Source: Ornithodoros turicata (taxonomy: Eukaryota; Arthropoda; Arachnida; Ixodida; Argasidae). Taken from it: a stretch of DNA of 64,000 nt. Location of the stretch: NCBI RefSeq assembly GCF_037126465.1, contig NC_088207.1, positions 46,558,143-46,622,142 of the forward strand, read 5' to 3'. This document shows, piece by piece, positions 13,506 through 26,946 of this stretch (positions are counted from its first letter, which is position 1; the number at the start of each line of letters is the position of its first letter). The notes beneath the pieces were generated by a model. The model ran no database searches, was not told the DNA's origin, and saw only the letters and a list, made by a program, of their open reading frames with translations. A program made the position numbers and the translations under genes.

Positions 13506-14398
13506 TAGTATATCGCACTAATCACGCTGCAGAGTAGAGTATTCACAAAGAAGCGAAGTGCTATCGCTGTTGGCCTACCGTTGACTACCTCCAGAGGTAC
13601 CTCCCGCTTGGCCTGCTGTTGGCCTCCTCCAGAGGTACGTATGATATATACAGTGCATCGAAACAGTAAGGGAATCGATGTGTATGAGTCGCCGTATCTA
13701 ATCTCAATACTGGATGGCAAGCCCAACCATGTTATTCGGTTACAGAACCATGCACCATGAAGTATTTACTCAAGATAAGGCAAAGAACGCGCAATGCGTT
13801 CAGCCACGGTTCGGCAAATCTTTTCAACGTATGCGCCAATTCCCAAGATTCATTTGTTGGAGATAAAAAAGCGCGCGACTGCCTTTTGAGCTTACGCGAG
13901 GACGTATCTAAAGTAGTGGCACATGTTATGATGCACTACCCTCAAGAAAAAAAAAGGAGAGCATCCATATTCGGATGACACTAAAAGCCCATCAGCTGAT
14001 GCGGGGAAACCGATAAGCTGCAGCTAATGGTGGAAATGTGTATTCCGCCGGTCGGCTTGGGCTGCCTCCTATCCTGCACTTTGAGGAGTCGGCTATCCAA
14101 TTACTATACTGCCCCTAACACATATTGAAGGTTCCATGTAGCTCCTGCGCAACTGCCTTTTCTGGAGTCTTCTTGCGTATACTCTGCGAGCAACTTGCCG
14201 GTATTCTTTTTTTTTTTCTTTTTTTCTTCTCTTTTTTTTTTCGGCTATGCTGAATGGTGTCAATGAACTTCAAAAGCTTCCACCTGCTGGAGCACGTGTG
14301 ATGGACTAGATTTCGTATTGACGACTCGGGAATCTGGCGATACGGCTAGCCCATCCGATTCTGAATTTTCCTCTTCGTTCACGAACGCGATCTGACAC

Positions 14399-14400
<2 letters not shown>

Positions 14401-14431
<31 letters not shown>
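14401..14431. repeat. (TTA)10 microsatellite
   Basis: Uninterrupted TTA tract of about 31 bp. Confidence 0.95.
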
Positions 14432-14432
<1 letters not shown>

Positions 14433-16282
14433 TTTGTTAGTACTACAAGGGTATGCTGTTATATTCACGCAAAGGCTATATTTTAGAGACACGGCGAACA
14501 AACCCTCAGATGTAACAATGTCGCATTGTGCATAGATAATGCAGCTTATGGCACAAGTCATCAGTATGACATCGTGGTTTATGAACGATTACTTCGTTCT
14601 CCATAGATGACATTGAAGCGTGAAAGAGTTCGCGATAACTTGTGTCAGGTAACGATAGATATTGTGAAGAAGGGACGATGATCACAAATATGGCACTTCT
14701 CCTTTAATTCAGAGTTAGCGACCATGGCACGCATACGTCAGCAGATACGCAGTAAGCTTGCGTCTATGTGGCAACTACGGAACGTATTCTAATGTACGCA
14801 CACAAAAGTAATGTTTGTCAACGACTACAAAGACGCAACCAAAGTGAGATTTGTCAGCGACTACAAAGGCGCTACCAAAAATAACAGCGGGAAACGAATG
14901 TGTTAATTGAATCTTCATTTGAACCTGAGTTACAGCAGCCTAATTACGTTCTCTACGTGGAAATAAAGCAGGGCGAGAAATGCGAGACAGAAAGAGAACC
15001 AACCAAGAAAGTAAAGTCGCACCAGCGATCGTACACAGGCGGAAGCGAGTAATTGCCAAATCATGAAGTCCACAGACGCAATCGCCGATCCTAATCTTCT
15101 AATTTGAAAACGCACAGCGGAGCCCTGCTTAGGGGTATATGTGTGCTCTAATGACTCCCAGTTTAGATTCAGCGATTAGGAGCCGTTGTGTAATGTGATT
15201 CGGGCTTAAAACGACAGAGAACTCGATAATTGCGCGTTTTTATATACCGAAACTGGCGCCTTCTGGGCTTGGTTTGGCTTGGCTCGGTTTAGCCCTGTGT
15301 TAATGCTTCTTACTTATTTATCGATAGTGCGCGCCCCCCAGCATGTCAGTTCGGTGATGCAGAAAGCTCTCACTGTGACTGTTCCGGATTACCTCTCGCG
15401 CTAATTGTGACGACTTGTGCGTGGACGCCTTTGTTTTTTCGTTTCTTTTTTTTAATTACCCGAAACTTTTGCAATTTGAAACTTTGTACGTCTGATATCC
15501 GGGGATTTGTGAATTGGCGTCAGAAAGGAAATTATGCTGGCTCTGAACTCGTCGTCGCATTCACTGTTCTTTTTTATGTGTTTGTGTGTTTATTTGTTTG
15601 GTGCTCCGATAGGGTGGGCTGTTCGGGGATGCTCTTGCTTTCCCGACACTTTGTGCTGTTTCGCTCATTCTGAAAATAACTGAACGAATAGAATAACCGA
15701 ATTACAATCTCTTGTTTCTTACTGCAAGCGATGGGTTATTATTCGTCTTGTTACTAGCGTTTAGGTTTTCTTTCTTTTTCTGCTTTTTTTCTCCCACATT
15801 GTTTGTGGTTGTGTTGTTGTTTCTACTGTGGTAAATGACGCATAGAAACCGTGCAGCATGCTCATTGGTGGCTCTTTTCGGCTTGGCTGGCATCTTCTGC
15901 GCTCTGAATGGACAAACGATATGAAAGGTACGGTGTCGTCTTTGTAGTTCGGAGGATAAGAAATGTAGCTACCTCAATTTGAATGCAATGAAACTGAGAT
16001 GCATACAGAAGCCATAAGAAAACGATAAAATCGCACGGTCCTTTCATTCACAATTTCTCTTCAACTTTGTATTGCCAATTATGTTCCCTTCATTCTTTTC
16101 ATCCGTTTATCCGTAATTTGTTGAGCACCAGTAGCAATACGCGTGCCTTGAACTATAACTGACCTACTCCGTTGCCATATCTAACATAAGTTTTCACATT
16201 CGGACTTACATTAGCCAGACATCGCGCTGTCCTGCCTGCTCTCAAGTTAGAAAAGACGCAGCTGCGTGGATGGTTCACTTTC

Positions 16283-16352
16283 ACCCCATCGCCATTCCCA
16301 TCCCCCATCCCTATCCTCATCCCCATCCCCATATCATCGTCATCATGTCTCT
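16283..16352. repeat. CCCCAT-rich tract running into ATCATCGTCATCATG and (TC)n
   Basis: Imperfect CCCCAT/CCATCC hexamers followed by ATCCCCATATCATCGTCATC, which also occurs in the 3' UTR of the 36-kb LINE (minus strand, near 35720-35745), and then (TC)n as in that UTR. Confidence 0.55.
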
Positions 16353-18636
16353 CTCTCTCACTAACTTTCACCTCGCAAGCAGTCGCGACATCTTCAAGCA
16401 CGTGTCTCAATGTCGCTAGCTTCTTCAGAAATTCCACAGCCTACTTTCCCGTGTACACATCGCTAGCCCACTTCTCACCAAACTCCTGCTGCTCCTTAGC
16501 AACCCTTTCATCATCCCACCGCGAACATTTCGCACAAAGGCTTCACTCATTACATTCTGCGCGCAACCCCCCCCCCTCTCCCCTGCCCCCCATTAAACAA
16601 TCACGCGATCAATAATATCCACCAGACGATTCATAAAGAGCATTCGCACAGATCCCGGAGACCACACACACACACACTGGTGGAAACCTAAAGACAGATA
16701 GCGCTCTGGTCTCTCGCCTGCAAGGAGGAGGCGACGTAAAAGTCCGCTTTCTTTCGAAGAAAGTGGCAGCCTTCGATCAAGTTGCTTGAATACGCCATGA
16801 TGATGGGATGTGGCCCGTGCGCGAATGATCCTCTGTCAAAAGCGTGGCCAGCCGGCTTCTTATAGGAATTCTTTGAAACGGCCAGATGGGGCGTGATTTA
16901 GCAAAATGGCCCCCCGTTTCAGCGTCTTTCTTTTTGGCGGACGGTCATCTGTAAGGCGCTCTTTGAATGTGACATCCTTAATGCTTCAGTGGACAGCCGT
17001 TCTCGAAAGTTGAATGCAAATAACAGGATGTGAGAGCATCACGCGAGCTTTCCTGCTCGTATCAAAGGTAAATCTTTCATGGGAAAAGGCACTTGGACTG
17101 AAGTTCGTATAATGTGAGGGGACGTCAGAGCGGACTCTTCACTGTTTCAAAAGGTCTCATTTCCTTCGCGTTCGCAAGTTTATACGCGTTTCGGGAATTC
17201 GCTACTGCTGCTTGACCGTCTTGACGTGACCTCATCATTTCCATGTGCCTCGATCTGTGTGAATTGCATTGCCATGCCTGCGACGGAATAACCGAGCGTT
17301 CACATTCGAGCTCTTCTGAATCTTTATCGCGCAAATCGTAGCTGGTTGAGAATTGCATGAACAACAACAACTAAATGGTGAATGATGAACTAAACGATGA
17401 TCCTGAGGAACTACCGTTGGAAATTCACTATTCGCACGACGCATATTCCCAATGACAAAATTGTTCTCTCTGGGCTTATGAGTATAGTGCCAGAATAGCA
17501 ATAGTCTTGGTAGCTTTAAATTCCCAAACAAATGAATACCTGCCTCCACACATCCTTCACAGCTTCACTGCGTAGGTTCACGGTAGTTTACCACAGGTGC
17601 TACGATATCACGTGATTCCTTTCAATGACGCGAAATTCCACTGCACGTGCCGTACAGTAACAGTTCCGTCTTGGCACAAGACGCCTGGAGGAATAGAGAT
17701 ATGAAAGCGATCTTCGCAGTGTCGTACTCCATGAAAGAACGCTCTGAACAGAAACTACTGTTATCGAAACCTGACCTAAGCATAAACAACATTCCGCCTA
17801 CAAGCTGCAGCTGGTAATAAACAAAAACCCGATACATTAACACGCTTCTCTCTGCTGAGTCTATTACAAGCATCCACCGGACATACGGCGAAGAAGAAGA
17901 ACAAAACAAGCTTGCTGCGTCTTTATTATGATAAAGCGGGACCTATTTGGTCGTCCTTATACGGGACAGGAAAGAAAAAACAGAAAAAAGAGGCACGCAA
18001 ACCCCTTTTTCTTCAGAACACGAGGTCTGGAGCTTTCCTCTGGCAGGGCAAAGTAATCGGTCGTGTTTCCACGGCTCAAAGGAAAGATTCCCCCTTTCTT
18101 TCCCTTCGGAATAGAGAAGTAGTTTCGTAGCCGGGATCACGTTTCTGACCTGTTTGTCTGCCTCTAACGAAAAGCTCCTTGATTACACGGGAACCCTTTC
18201 AAGATTAACGCCACAAACGCGGGCTGGTCCCATGGCATGCAACTGCTGGCAGCAGCGGACGGGACACGAGGGTCGCTTAAATGTTTTAACGGGGCACCGC
18301 GTCTTCTCCTCGCTGGCGTATACTCTTGCGTTCGATGAGGGAGCACCGTATACAGCGACGCTAATGGTAGCTGTACGAACACGATGCCTGTTTGTGTCTG
18401 TGTACATAGCGACAGGGCCCTTAGAAGCACTTTTGTTGCCTGCGAAGAAAGGTTGCGAATGTGGAAGTGTTGGACACAGGTCGATATCGAAATTTCTAAG
18501 TATGGTTCGAGATGTGACAGCTGAGGCAGTTTAGAGGGCCTCAGAGAGGAGGTTTGAAAAATTTGGGTTATGGTAACGCTCAATAGATTCAACAGATTTA
18601 TTTATTTACACTCAAAAGACCCTGGGGATGGCGTTA

Positions 18637-18895
18637 CTTTTTTTTATTTCGTGTTAGCGCCGCGAAGCAACTGTGGCTACGAGCGGCGTACAGACGTGGA
18701 CAGATGGAGAGAGGGAAGCAGGAAGGAGTGGGGGACAGGGGAGTTAATGTGCGTCCTGGGCCGACTTTAAGGGAAACTGTGCCGACATTCGTCTGGGATG
18801 TCTTCGGAAAACCCAGGGAGAACCTCAGACTGCGCAATCGGTGGTAGGATTCGAACCCACCACCTCCCAGTCTCCAGCACGACCTTGCTGCTGGT
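18637..18895 (-). mobile_element. tRNA-derived SINE, minus strand, 5' truncated
   Basis: Reverse-strand copy of the 48.4-kb SINE. The tail (T-rich on plus) is at 18637-18649. The body contains complements of CGCTAACACG, TCGGCCCAG, TCGGCACAG and CCCTGGGTTTTCCGAAGAC. The B box reads GGATTCGAACC at 18848-18858. Similarity stops near 18895, so the A box is missing and this copy probably cannot be transcribed from its own promoter. Confidence 0.82.
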
Positions 18896-21065
18896 AGGGG
18901 GAGGGCACTACGTGGGAGAACACCTGAGACACGGCAGTTACATGGGAAGACACACCCTAATCTAAACTTGGGCATTTGTGTCGTAAGCCTCATACGGTTC
19001 GAAACGGTGCTTCGAAATATTGGTGCATCTGAAGACGTGGACTTCCGTATTAGTAATTACCTTGGTGTTCTGCTATGGCGGCATTTCCCCGGGCCCAAAC
19101 GAAACATATATGCAAAGACACACAGGCCACTTATATACCTGACGGGATGCTATCATATTACTTGAGACAGTCGACTGGCATGCAGTATTTTAAGGAACAA
19201 GGAAGTGACATTTAACTGGGTTCGAGAACCTGTTTCGTTCACAGCGAGCAGTTTATCGGAAGCCACCGTGCAGAATATTTTCACTGCGCGGTGTACTGCG
19301 GTGAAGTAGTAGTTGGACCGGCTGGTATTATCCCTGTCGCGGTGTATTGTCAATGTGAAATCAACAACAACAACTTTATTTGAATGATGATGATTGGGGA
19401 ATGTGCAATCAAATTTACAAAAAAATACCCGGAGAAAGCAGACATCGGCCTGGCCCGATCTCCTCGTGTGACGTCAGCAGATCTGCGTGGAGAGCAGCAG
19501 GGACCGCGAACGTCACGAAATGACGCCGACTTCCCTCTTCCACGTACGTGCTGTTTGAAGGAGTGGAGGATTTCCAGGGGATGTGCAGATCAGAGGCCTC
19601 TCTCTCTCTCTGGCTCGCGCGCGCGGTACAAGTCGGCCGCGCTCGTCGTTACTTGGCATGAGCTTATGACATTAGTTGCACAACATGCCGCAACCAAGAA
19701 CAAAAAGAAAAAAGAAGAAGAAGAAGAAATCGTAGAGAGCTATTTTAGTGCTCCTTAAACACACCGGCGTTCAGAGTTCTGCAATGTTCCGCAGCGATAA
19801 ACATTGGTTCTCCTTCTTTTGAATTCCGCCACATTACGCGTTCCGCATTAACACATACTCGTACATCCTCAAACGTATGGACTGTGCGCGAAACGCGCAA
19901 AATCGCGTGGAAACACCTCATGAGGGAAACCGGCAAAAACGATATGGTATATTTCCAAGCAACCTTGCATGCTTGCTGACATTTCTCTGCAGAAACGACA
20001 CGTTCAGAAAATCAAACTAATGCACAGTCGTGCCACGCAGAAAAAAAAAGAAAGAGAAAAAGGAGACAGAACAGGACATTATGTGCTTTTTATACACCAC
20101 CCCTCTTGCGAATCAATGGCTGATGAAGTGAGCGACCATGTAGTAGAGCCGAAAACAGGTGAATGGAAGGACAGCGATTGCGACGACCGGACTGTATTGA
20201 TGATGCGTTAGCGCGTTTCCTATTATGACGCAGCAGGACCATGTAATTAGGATGAAGCACGGCTGGCTTTAATGGGAGGTCGCCAACCGTTCTAGTTCCA
20301 GCCCTTTGGTGTTCCGAGCTCTACAATGCCGTTTGACATATAGACGCATGACATGACGGTGCTGTTCTTTGTTAGAGATACACCGTGTGCCTATTGGTGG
20401 ATAGTTCTTGCTCCTGATTGGAATGGGTATACAGGATGCGTGGGAGAATGCTGTGTTTTGGGGAGCAAGAAGAGAGTGGGGTGAAACGAGAATCGGCGAA
20501 GATTTTGTTGCTCGCTTTTTCTTTTTCGTTTTTGTTTTTCGCGACTTGGTATGTTTTTTCCTTCTTCTTTTTTTGGGTGTTGGATCCAGGTTTATTGCAA
20601 CAGCAACGGCTTTAAGTAATGGTTCTGGTCCTCCGATGCAGGTTGAGAGTCGACGGGTGTGGCTCCTGATTGTTCCATCTTTTTTTTAAAACATTACAGA
20701 GGCTTAGAAGGATTGGAAGAATTTGAAGAGATTTAGCAGATTCGAAGATCCTTACAATCGCAGTTCCCAAAATACGTACGCCAAGCACCTGATTCATTTG
20801 TAGTGGCTGACATCACGCTGCTGACCTTGGATTTGACAGCTTCGTTTACAGTATAGACCTTGTCGCTCTTGTTACTCTCAAACCACTAGTCTCCGTGCGC
20901 TCCTTAGCCTCGTTCCCAGCGACGACACAACGTGGGTGGACTGCCAAAATCGCCTCTTCCCATTGGGTGAATACCGGCGGCCGCCCTCTTTAATGAGTAT
21001 GATGGGCGATAACGTAACGTTTCATATAACTAGTCACTCGATAGATATACGAGTAGCGTGTCAAA
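18896..21065. other. No gene recognised
   Basis: Contains one (CAA)n tail motif, a (CT)n-(GC)n run near 19600-19626 and pyrimidine tracts near 20515-20575. The LINE remnant starts at about 21066 without a visible target duplication. Confidence 0.5.
19363..19401 (+). repeat. (CAA)n-CTTTATT-ATGATGAT tail motif, copy 2
   Basis: CAACAACAACAACTTTATTT, then GAATGATGATGATTGGGGA. Matches the order of the motif at 1285-1345 (minus) and 26947-26994. Confidence 0.5.
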
Positions 21066-23076
21066 CTGATGGAGAGAATGGTTTTGCATCGCCTCGACTG
21101 GTGGCTCGAAACACAAGGTGCGTTCCCTCAGGAAAGGGCTGGATTTCTCCGCCACCGAAGCTCTATGGATCCAGTTCTCGATCTGGTCTCTACCGTCCAA
21201 CGTGCTCGTGCTCATCGGTGGATCGTTGTATCCGTCTTCCTGAACATTAAGTGCGCCTATGATACCGTCTCGCACATCTGTGTCCTCCACGGGTTGCGGT
21301 CTTTTGGAGTATCTGGTCGACTTTTCAGCTGGCTTCATGATTTCCTTACGGACCTAACTGTCGCTGTCCGCACATCCCACGGCCAAAGCCCCAAGCACCC
21401 TGTTCATCAAGGCGTACCCCAGGGAAGCATTCTCAGTCCTACACTTTTTAATGTGGTCATGGCAGGACTAAAATCGATAGTTCCACGCAAGGTCGTATTG
21501 TCCGTGTATGCCGATGACGTCGCCCTTTGGACTGTAGGCAAGTCACGACCAGCCATTCAGCGCCGTTTACAACAAGCCTTAAACAACGTTCACCGCTACC
21601 TTACGCGACCTGGAATGGACCTTTCGCCCGAAAAGTGCGTCGAGCTCCCTTTCACCCACAAGGCTATGAGTAATTTCCCTCTTTGGGTTGGTGCACGGAA
21701 GCTCGAGCCTGTGCGTTCCCATCGCTTCCTTGGTGTGGTCGTGGACTCCCACCTGCGCTGGGCTCGCCACATTAAGCACCTTGAAACCAAAGTCCAGCGA
21801 TGGCTTCCTCCCATTCAACATCTTTCTGGCTTCGGCTGGGGCTGTGATCAACGCTCCCTCTTAGCTGTTCACGCGGCTTTGGTGAGGGCGACTGTGCTTT
21901 GCATCCTTCCAGTCTTGCATAGGGTTTCTACAACATCGTTCAATACCCTTCGGTCCCTGTTCACCCGAAGCTTTCGTCGCTGCCTTGGCGTTCCAAGAAT
22001 GGCTGAAACACGGCAAATCCTAGGTGAAGCTGGAGAACTTCCGGTGGAGGTCCTCCGTGAGCGGGAAACGGCTCGACACTTCCTACGTTTGCGTGCGAAC
22101 GTTCCCTGTCACCCACTCCTCAGGAAAATTCGATACCGTCCTGAAAGTGATTTTCATCGCGTTGCGCAGAGGACACGCCACGCTATCACCGGCTTCACAC
22201 CAAGGGCTGTCACACCGCCGAACGCCCCCTCGTCTCTGCCTGTGCCACCCACCTTCCCACGTCTTCCTGACCTCCAGGTCCGCAGAGCTCAGGTTCCCCC
22301 TCAAGTCCTTCGAGCCCATTTTTATGCTCTCGTCGACGCGAAGTTTTCCGCTTCTACGGCCGCTTACACCGATGGCGCATCTCGAAATGGCAAGTCCGCG
22401 TCTGCATTTGTCATCCCCGACGAAGGCGTAGTGCAAGGACGTCGCCTTTGGCAGTGTACATCATCCACAGCTGCGTAACTCTACGCCATACTTTTCTTTT
22501 TGCAGCACATCGTTCAATTCCCACCACGGAATTGGGTGGTCTTTACTGACTCAGCATCTGCGCTGCAAGCAATTGAAAATTCTGGCATCCGAGGCTCCTC
22601 CGCCCCGTTGGTTATGGATGTGTTAACCGCTTACAAACTTGTCTACGAAGCAGGCTCGTTCTCCAATGGGTTCCCGCCCGTTGCGGTGTCGAAGCATTGA
22701 ACTGGCGGACAGCGCCGCCGAAGCAGCTCTCTCGTGTCGGACACGGACGCGTATTGCACTGCTGAGAGGCGATCGGCGGTCCATACTTCGAAGCCTTGTG
22801 ACTTCTCTGGCTACCCGCCGACGGACCGCCGACATACTATCCCCCACCATGCTGAGCAGAGTTGACCCAGCGCTCGCTTTCCGCATCCCAGCAGATATCT
22901 CTCGTCAAGACGTGCACGAGCGTGCACTAATGGAAGTCTCTGTGCAACGCATTGACAAGCGGCCGTTCAACCTAGCGAAGATCCCCGGGCCGTGGTCGAA
23001 GGCTGCCCGCCAGACGCAGGGCCTCCGTCTTCTGGCGGAGTACTTGTGCTCCACCGGTCTGGCGACGACTCTTTGA
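21066..23076 (+). pseudogene. LINE reverse transcriptase/RNase H remnant (same lineage as 35834-39340)
   Basis: 5' truncated copy that begins inside reverse transcriptase at MERMVLHRLDWWLE; the endonuclease is gone. HQGVPQGSILSP and VYADD are present, but motif A reads FLNIKCAYDTV, with Asn replacing the catalytic Asp (codon 21243-21245). RNase H begins with YTDGAS. A TAA at 22476-22478 then sits exactly where the related copy has the catalytic Glu of AELYG. The frame resumes with VVFTDSASALQAIENSG and is shifted between about 22640 and 22690. ELADSAAEAAL and the C-terminal PGPWSK...LLAEYLCSTGL follow. The segment with the C-x2-C...H-x4-C zinc motif is deleted near 22910. Sequence beyond 23076 (CCCCCATCATCATCCC) looks like a 3' tail. 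Not functional. Confidence 0.85.
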
Positions 23077-24252
23077 AAGCCCCCATCATCATCCCTTCAT
23101 TCTCTCCGAACGCGAAATCTCCGCGCAACGCAAGCAACGTCCGCGCCCCAAAATATGCAACGCTCTTCTCTCACGCTGGAAATGACGAAAATGTGAAATG
23201 CTTAGCAGACGACGTGGCACTTTCAAATACATGGTCTCGAGTTGTTCGCACTTGGCAAGATGCACCGCTTTTTCTGTGAATTTCCTACAGGTTGTGTAGC
23301 TCTCCTTGACGCATACCGCAACTCCGAACTGTTTAGATCCGTAGCCGGTTGGGCCCAAAATGGCGCTGTGCAAACTTTGCTGCAACAGCCCTACCATGGG
23401 TGTTCCTAGGATTTTTTTCCGAGGGGACAAACTGCTTCCATGGGCAAGCGTGCCCCCCCCCCCTCTTTTTCTGGATGCGCTTTGTGCAGCGGTGTTCGGA
23501 GGTGTCTTATGACATCTGAAAACAATCATTGTGACATATGGGTAAAGAGCGCACTATTTTCACAAGCGAACTTGTACCGTGCGAACCCTCTCGGTACGCT
23601 CATGAGCCCTATGCAGTAGTGTTGTCAAGGAGGACCGAGCTTCTGATAAGCACCCAACATCTCTTTTAAAGCGACAACTTTGTAAGACCATCCACCACGT
23701 GACATCCTAGGACCACGTGACGTGGTCACGTGATATGACCTCATAAAGCTGCCGCATTTGAAAGCCATTGGCACAGTGCCCAAAGTGCAACCAATATCCC
23801 CCTTTTTTCCTCTCTCTCTCACTCTCGCGCGCGCGTTCTTCCTTTATGCGTCAGTGTGTGTCTACCAACACTGCTTCCAGCAGCACCAGCAACCTTATCG
23901 CTCATGCTGCCGTGTGAACTGAAGCCAATCTAGCGCGCACAGAAAGCTTTCTGTGGTTGTTTTTGGTTCCACAACAACGTTTTCTCCATTTGAGTGCTCC
24001 GCAATTTATGTCTTCATTCAATTCATAAACAGCTATGGTCCTACGTCTTTACCAAAATCAAGATTGCCATAAACCTTTATTAAACATTTCGCGTGCCGTA
24101 AAAGCAACTAGTCAGGTTTTAAACGAGAAACCCGAGTCACAGTAGTATCTGGTGGGCGTTCGACCTTTCACAAATCAATCGAGGCCCCGGAACGTCCTGC
24201 TCCTTGCTTGGAACCTGATATAAAAAAAAAAGAAATGAAGTAAAGCGAGCGC

Positions 24253-24273
24253 AAAAAAAAAAAAAAAAAAAAA
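24253..24273. repeat. Poly(A), 21 bp
   Basis: Homopolymer run. No SINE or LINE body recognised beside it. Confidence 0.9.
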
Positions 24274-26946
24274 TAGTGAACAGGTTGACCTTTTGGTGGA
24301 TCTAGTCTTTTATTCGTTCCGTACACAGGGGGAAATATTAATACAAATAAAACGCGACGCGGCTGAACAGAGCCCGTGCGCACAAGTTGTTCCCTCCCTA
24401 ACAAAGCAACCCGATTAAAATGAAAAAAAAAGAGAGAAAGAAACAAGAGGGAGCAAATCAATCGATGGTGCGCAGCCGATGCAATCCCTTACCTCGTCTA
24501 CGCATTTTATGTGTATTTCACTTGTCCTCCGTGTTTGAAAATCAGTTTGAGGATTGCAGACCTCTTCCTCCTGCACTGATGAAGCTTCTTCTCCGCCGCT
24601 CATGTATGTATATTTCCCTGTATTTCTTTTCTCATTTTTAAATTTTCTTTTTCTTCTTCTGTAAGCTTTCTGCTTTGTTGTGTGTGTTTCGTTTTCTGAG
24701 GTACTTTTCAAGAGGTACTCTTAAATTCACGGACCAGAGGCCGTCGTATATATAAAGAGGATTCTGCGCACTCTATGCGTCCGGGACTCGAAATCCCCGA
24801 GGGGGACACGTATATGGGTGGGGGTATCCCCACACACTCCAGAGTGTCGGCACAGAGGGAGAACTTTGGGAGTCCTTCGTCCCCTCTTTTTATCCGGATC
24901 CCGATTACTAATCACGCGCTTGCACGAGACGCATCGAAGCGACGATTTAAAGCTATACCATGGGATACGGGAATGGGCTCTTGGGCTTCTTTTTTTTTTT
25001 CTTTTTTTTTTGCGTCGTTTCCCCGAGCTTTTGCTGCCTTCTTCATTCCCCTTCGTAATGTAGAATACTGGTAATGAAAAGTTCCGCTTCGCTTATGATG
25101 ATAGGATGAGCAAAGTTTTTTTGTCTCTGCGTCTTTCGGTAAAGTGAGTTTCAAGTTAAAAGAGTTGTTAGCCTCGATGGTGCCTCCTGATAATATGACT
25201 TGCTACTTCTTTTATGGCATGGAAAGGGGATGAAGAGACGGCGGTGGTGTGTGTGTGTGGCCTGTGTGTCTGTCTGATGCATACGAAGAAGATTCTGACA
25301 AAAATAACACGGAATAATATTTTTATAACCAGTTTTTGCTTTCGTGGCAGGGATTCTTGGTCAAGTGCCACAGCAAGGGCTTAACACAAAAGATACTCAC
25401 CTGTTCGCCTTCTGAGCTGTCCATATTCCACTTTACTTTACGCTGTAGCGTAACAGGTTTTACAGCTATTGGTTTGATTGGGGAGAAAAAGAAAAACAAA
25501 CTCTTTTGCAAGCTTCTTACTCTCGAACAGATGCGCTTGCGTGTTATAGCAGACCTACGGGGAACGCTCAATGGCAATACGTTAGAAAGAGAGCATGAAA
25601 ATAGTATGAGCTATGTAGTATTCAGGAGAACCCAGAGATACAGGTTTACATTTCGCCTTGTGTACATATATCATATGCACCGTAAAGTATACGCAAGGAA
25701 AGAAGACATCTGAAGATTTTCGTCCAAATTTTCAGTCGATCCTCTGTTCTTTGTAGTACATGAGGACTTTTTGACAACTCACACGTCGTGGGATAATCGG
25801 CGGGAGAACTGTTCCGGCCTTTATTTTACTCTCGATATCGTCACATACTTTTTTTTTGCGCCGTCTACATTTCCTCCTTTTTCATTGTTCTCGGAAAAAG
25901 CTAAAATCTTCTTGGGCACATAAATCTCGACTTTCATCTGGGCTGGTAACGCCTACGCGAATCACCCCTAAAAATACTGGCACACCTCCCCGTCACTCGG
26001 GTTTTCAATGGATCCTATTGTTCAGGCACTCTAGGACAGAGTGCGAAATCTGCTTAAAATGTAATTTCACAATTCCTTAGTTGCGTAGAATTCATCGACT
26101 TTCGTCAAGGGGTGATTCCCACTTGGGGAGATGGAATCCATCGACGCCATGCTTTCCCCCCCGATCAGCGGCTGTCGTCGGGGTCTCGGCTGAGTTGCGT
26201 GGGGGATCCCGCATGGGTTCTGCGCTGACCCCCCATGCACACTAAAAGCAATGTTCTCGTTTGTTTGCCCTGGGGAGTTTTTGCTCTGATTCAACCTCCG
26301 TGTATAAGTATAAAACATACAGTGACGTAGCCTGCTCTTGTTATACTATGGACAATGGCGTGTCGTGTCGTGCCCTATACTTTCAGTATATGATGTTGCA
26401 CTGTACGGGGAACGTGTGCAAACGTATTACTCCATTTATTTATTTTTATTTATTTCACCACAAAGGCCCGGAGGCATACATTTTGTTCGTCTTGGTGCAA
26501 GTTGCAGTGTTGGAGATGTCTTGCTACGGGTAATCAAGTAACAACTGCAGTGCTGGTCGCAAGTATCTCATTCTTATAACTTATTAACTTTTCAGGCAAC
26601 TTCTGTCTGATGTCATTAATATGGGATAGCACCTGCGTAGCCCCATGTATTTTCAATGGGACGAACCATGCATCGCCTCACCGTAAAATAGTGCACCGAA
26701 TTGTCACAATACTGGTTTTGCTCTGATAACTTTTTTTAAATCTGTGGGAATCTGTGTACCACCAGGCTTCTTGCTAATTTTAATTTATATTTCCGCTAAT
26801 TCGTACTTATATAGGTTTGTTTCGGTGGTACTGGAAAATGACGAACATTTCACACTAAAGTTGTGTTTTGCAACTAAAGTGTCAAGATTTTGTAATTTGG
26901 CCAAAATGCTAAAAGATGTAGGCAAAATGTTGCACATACTTACAAG

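Larger units (their letters stand above)
13508..18636. other. No gene recognised
   Basis: Holds (TTA)10, a T-rich run at about 14207-14241 and the CCCCAT tract at 16283. CAGAGGTAC occurs twice at about 13591 and 13630 in a small duplicated block (CTCCAGAGGTACnT). Nothing coding recognised. The TTTATTTATTTACACTC at 18598 may be a minus-strand retroelement tail. Confidence 0.5.
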
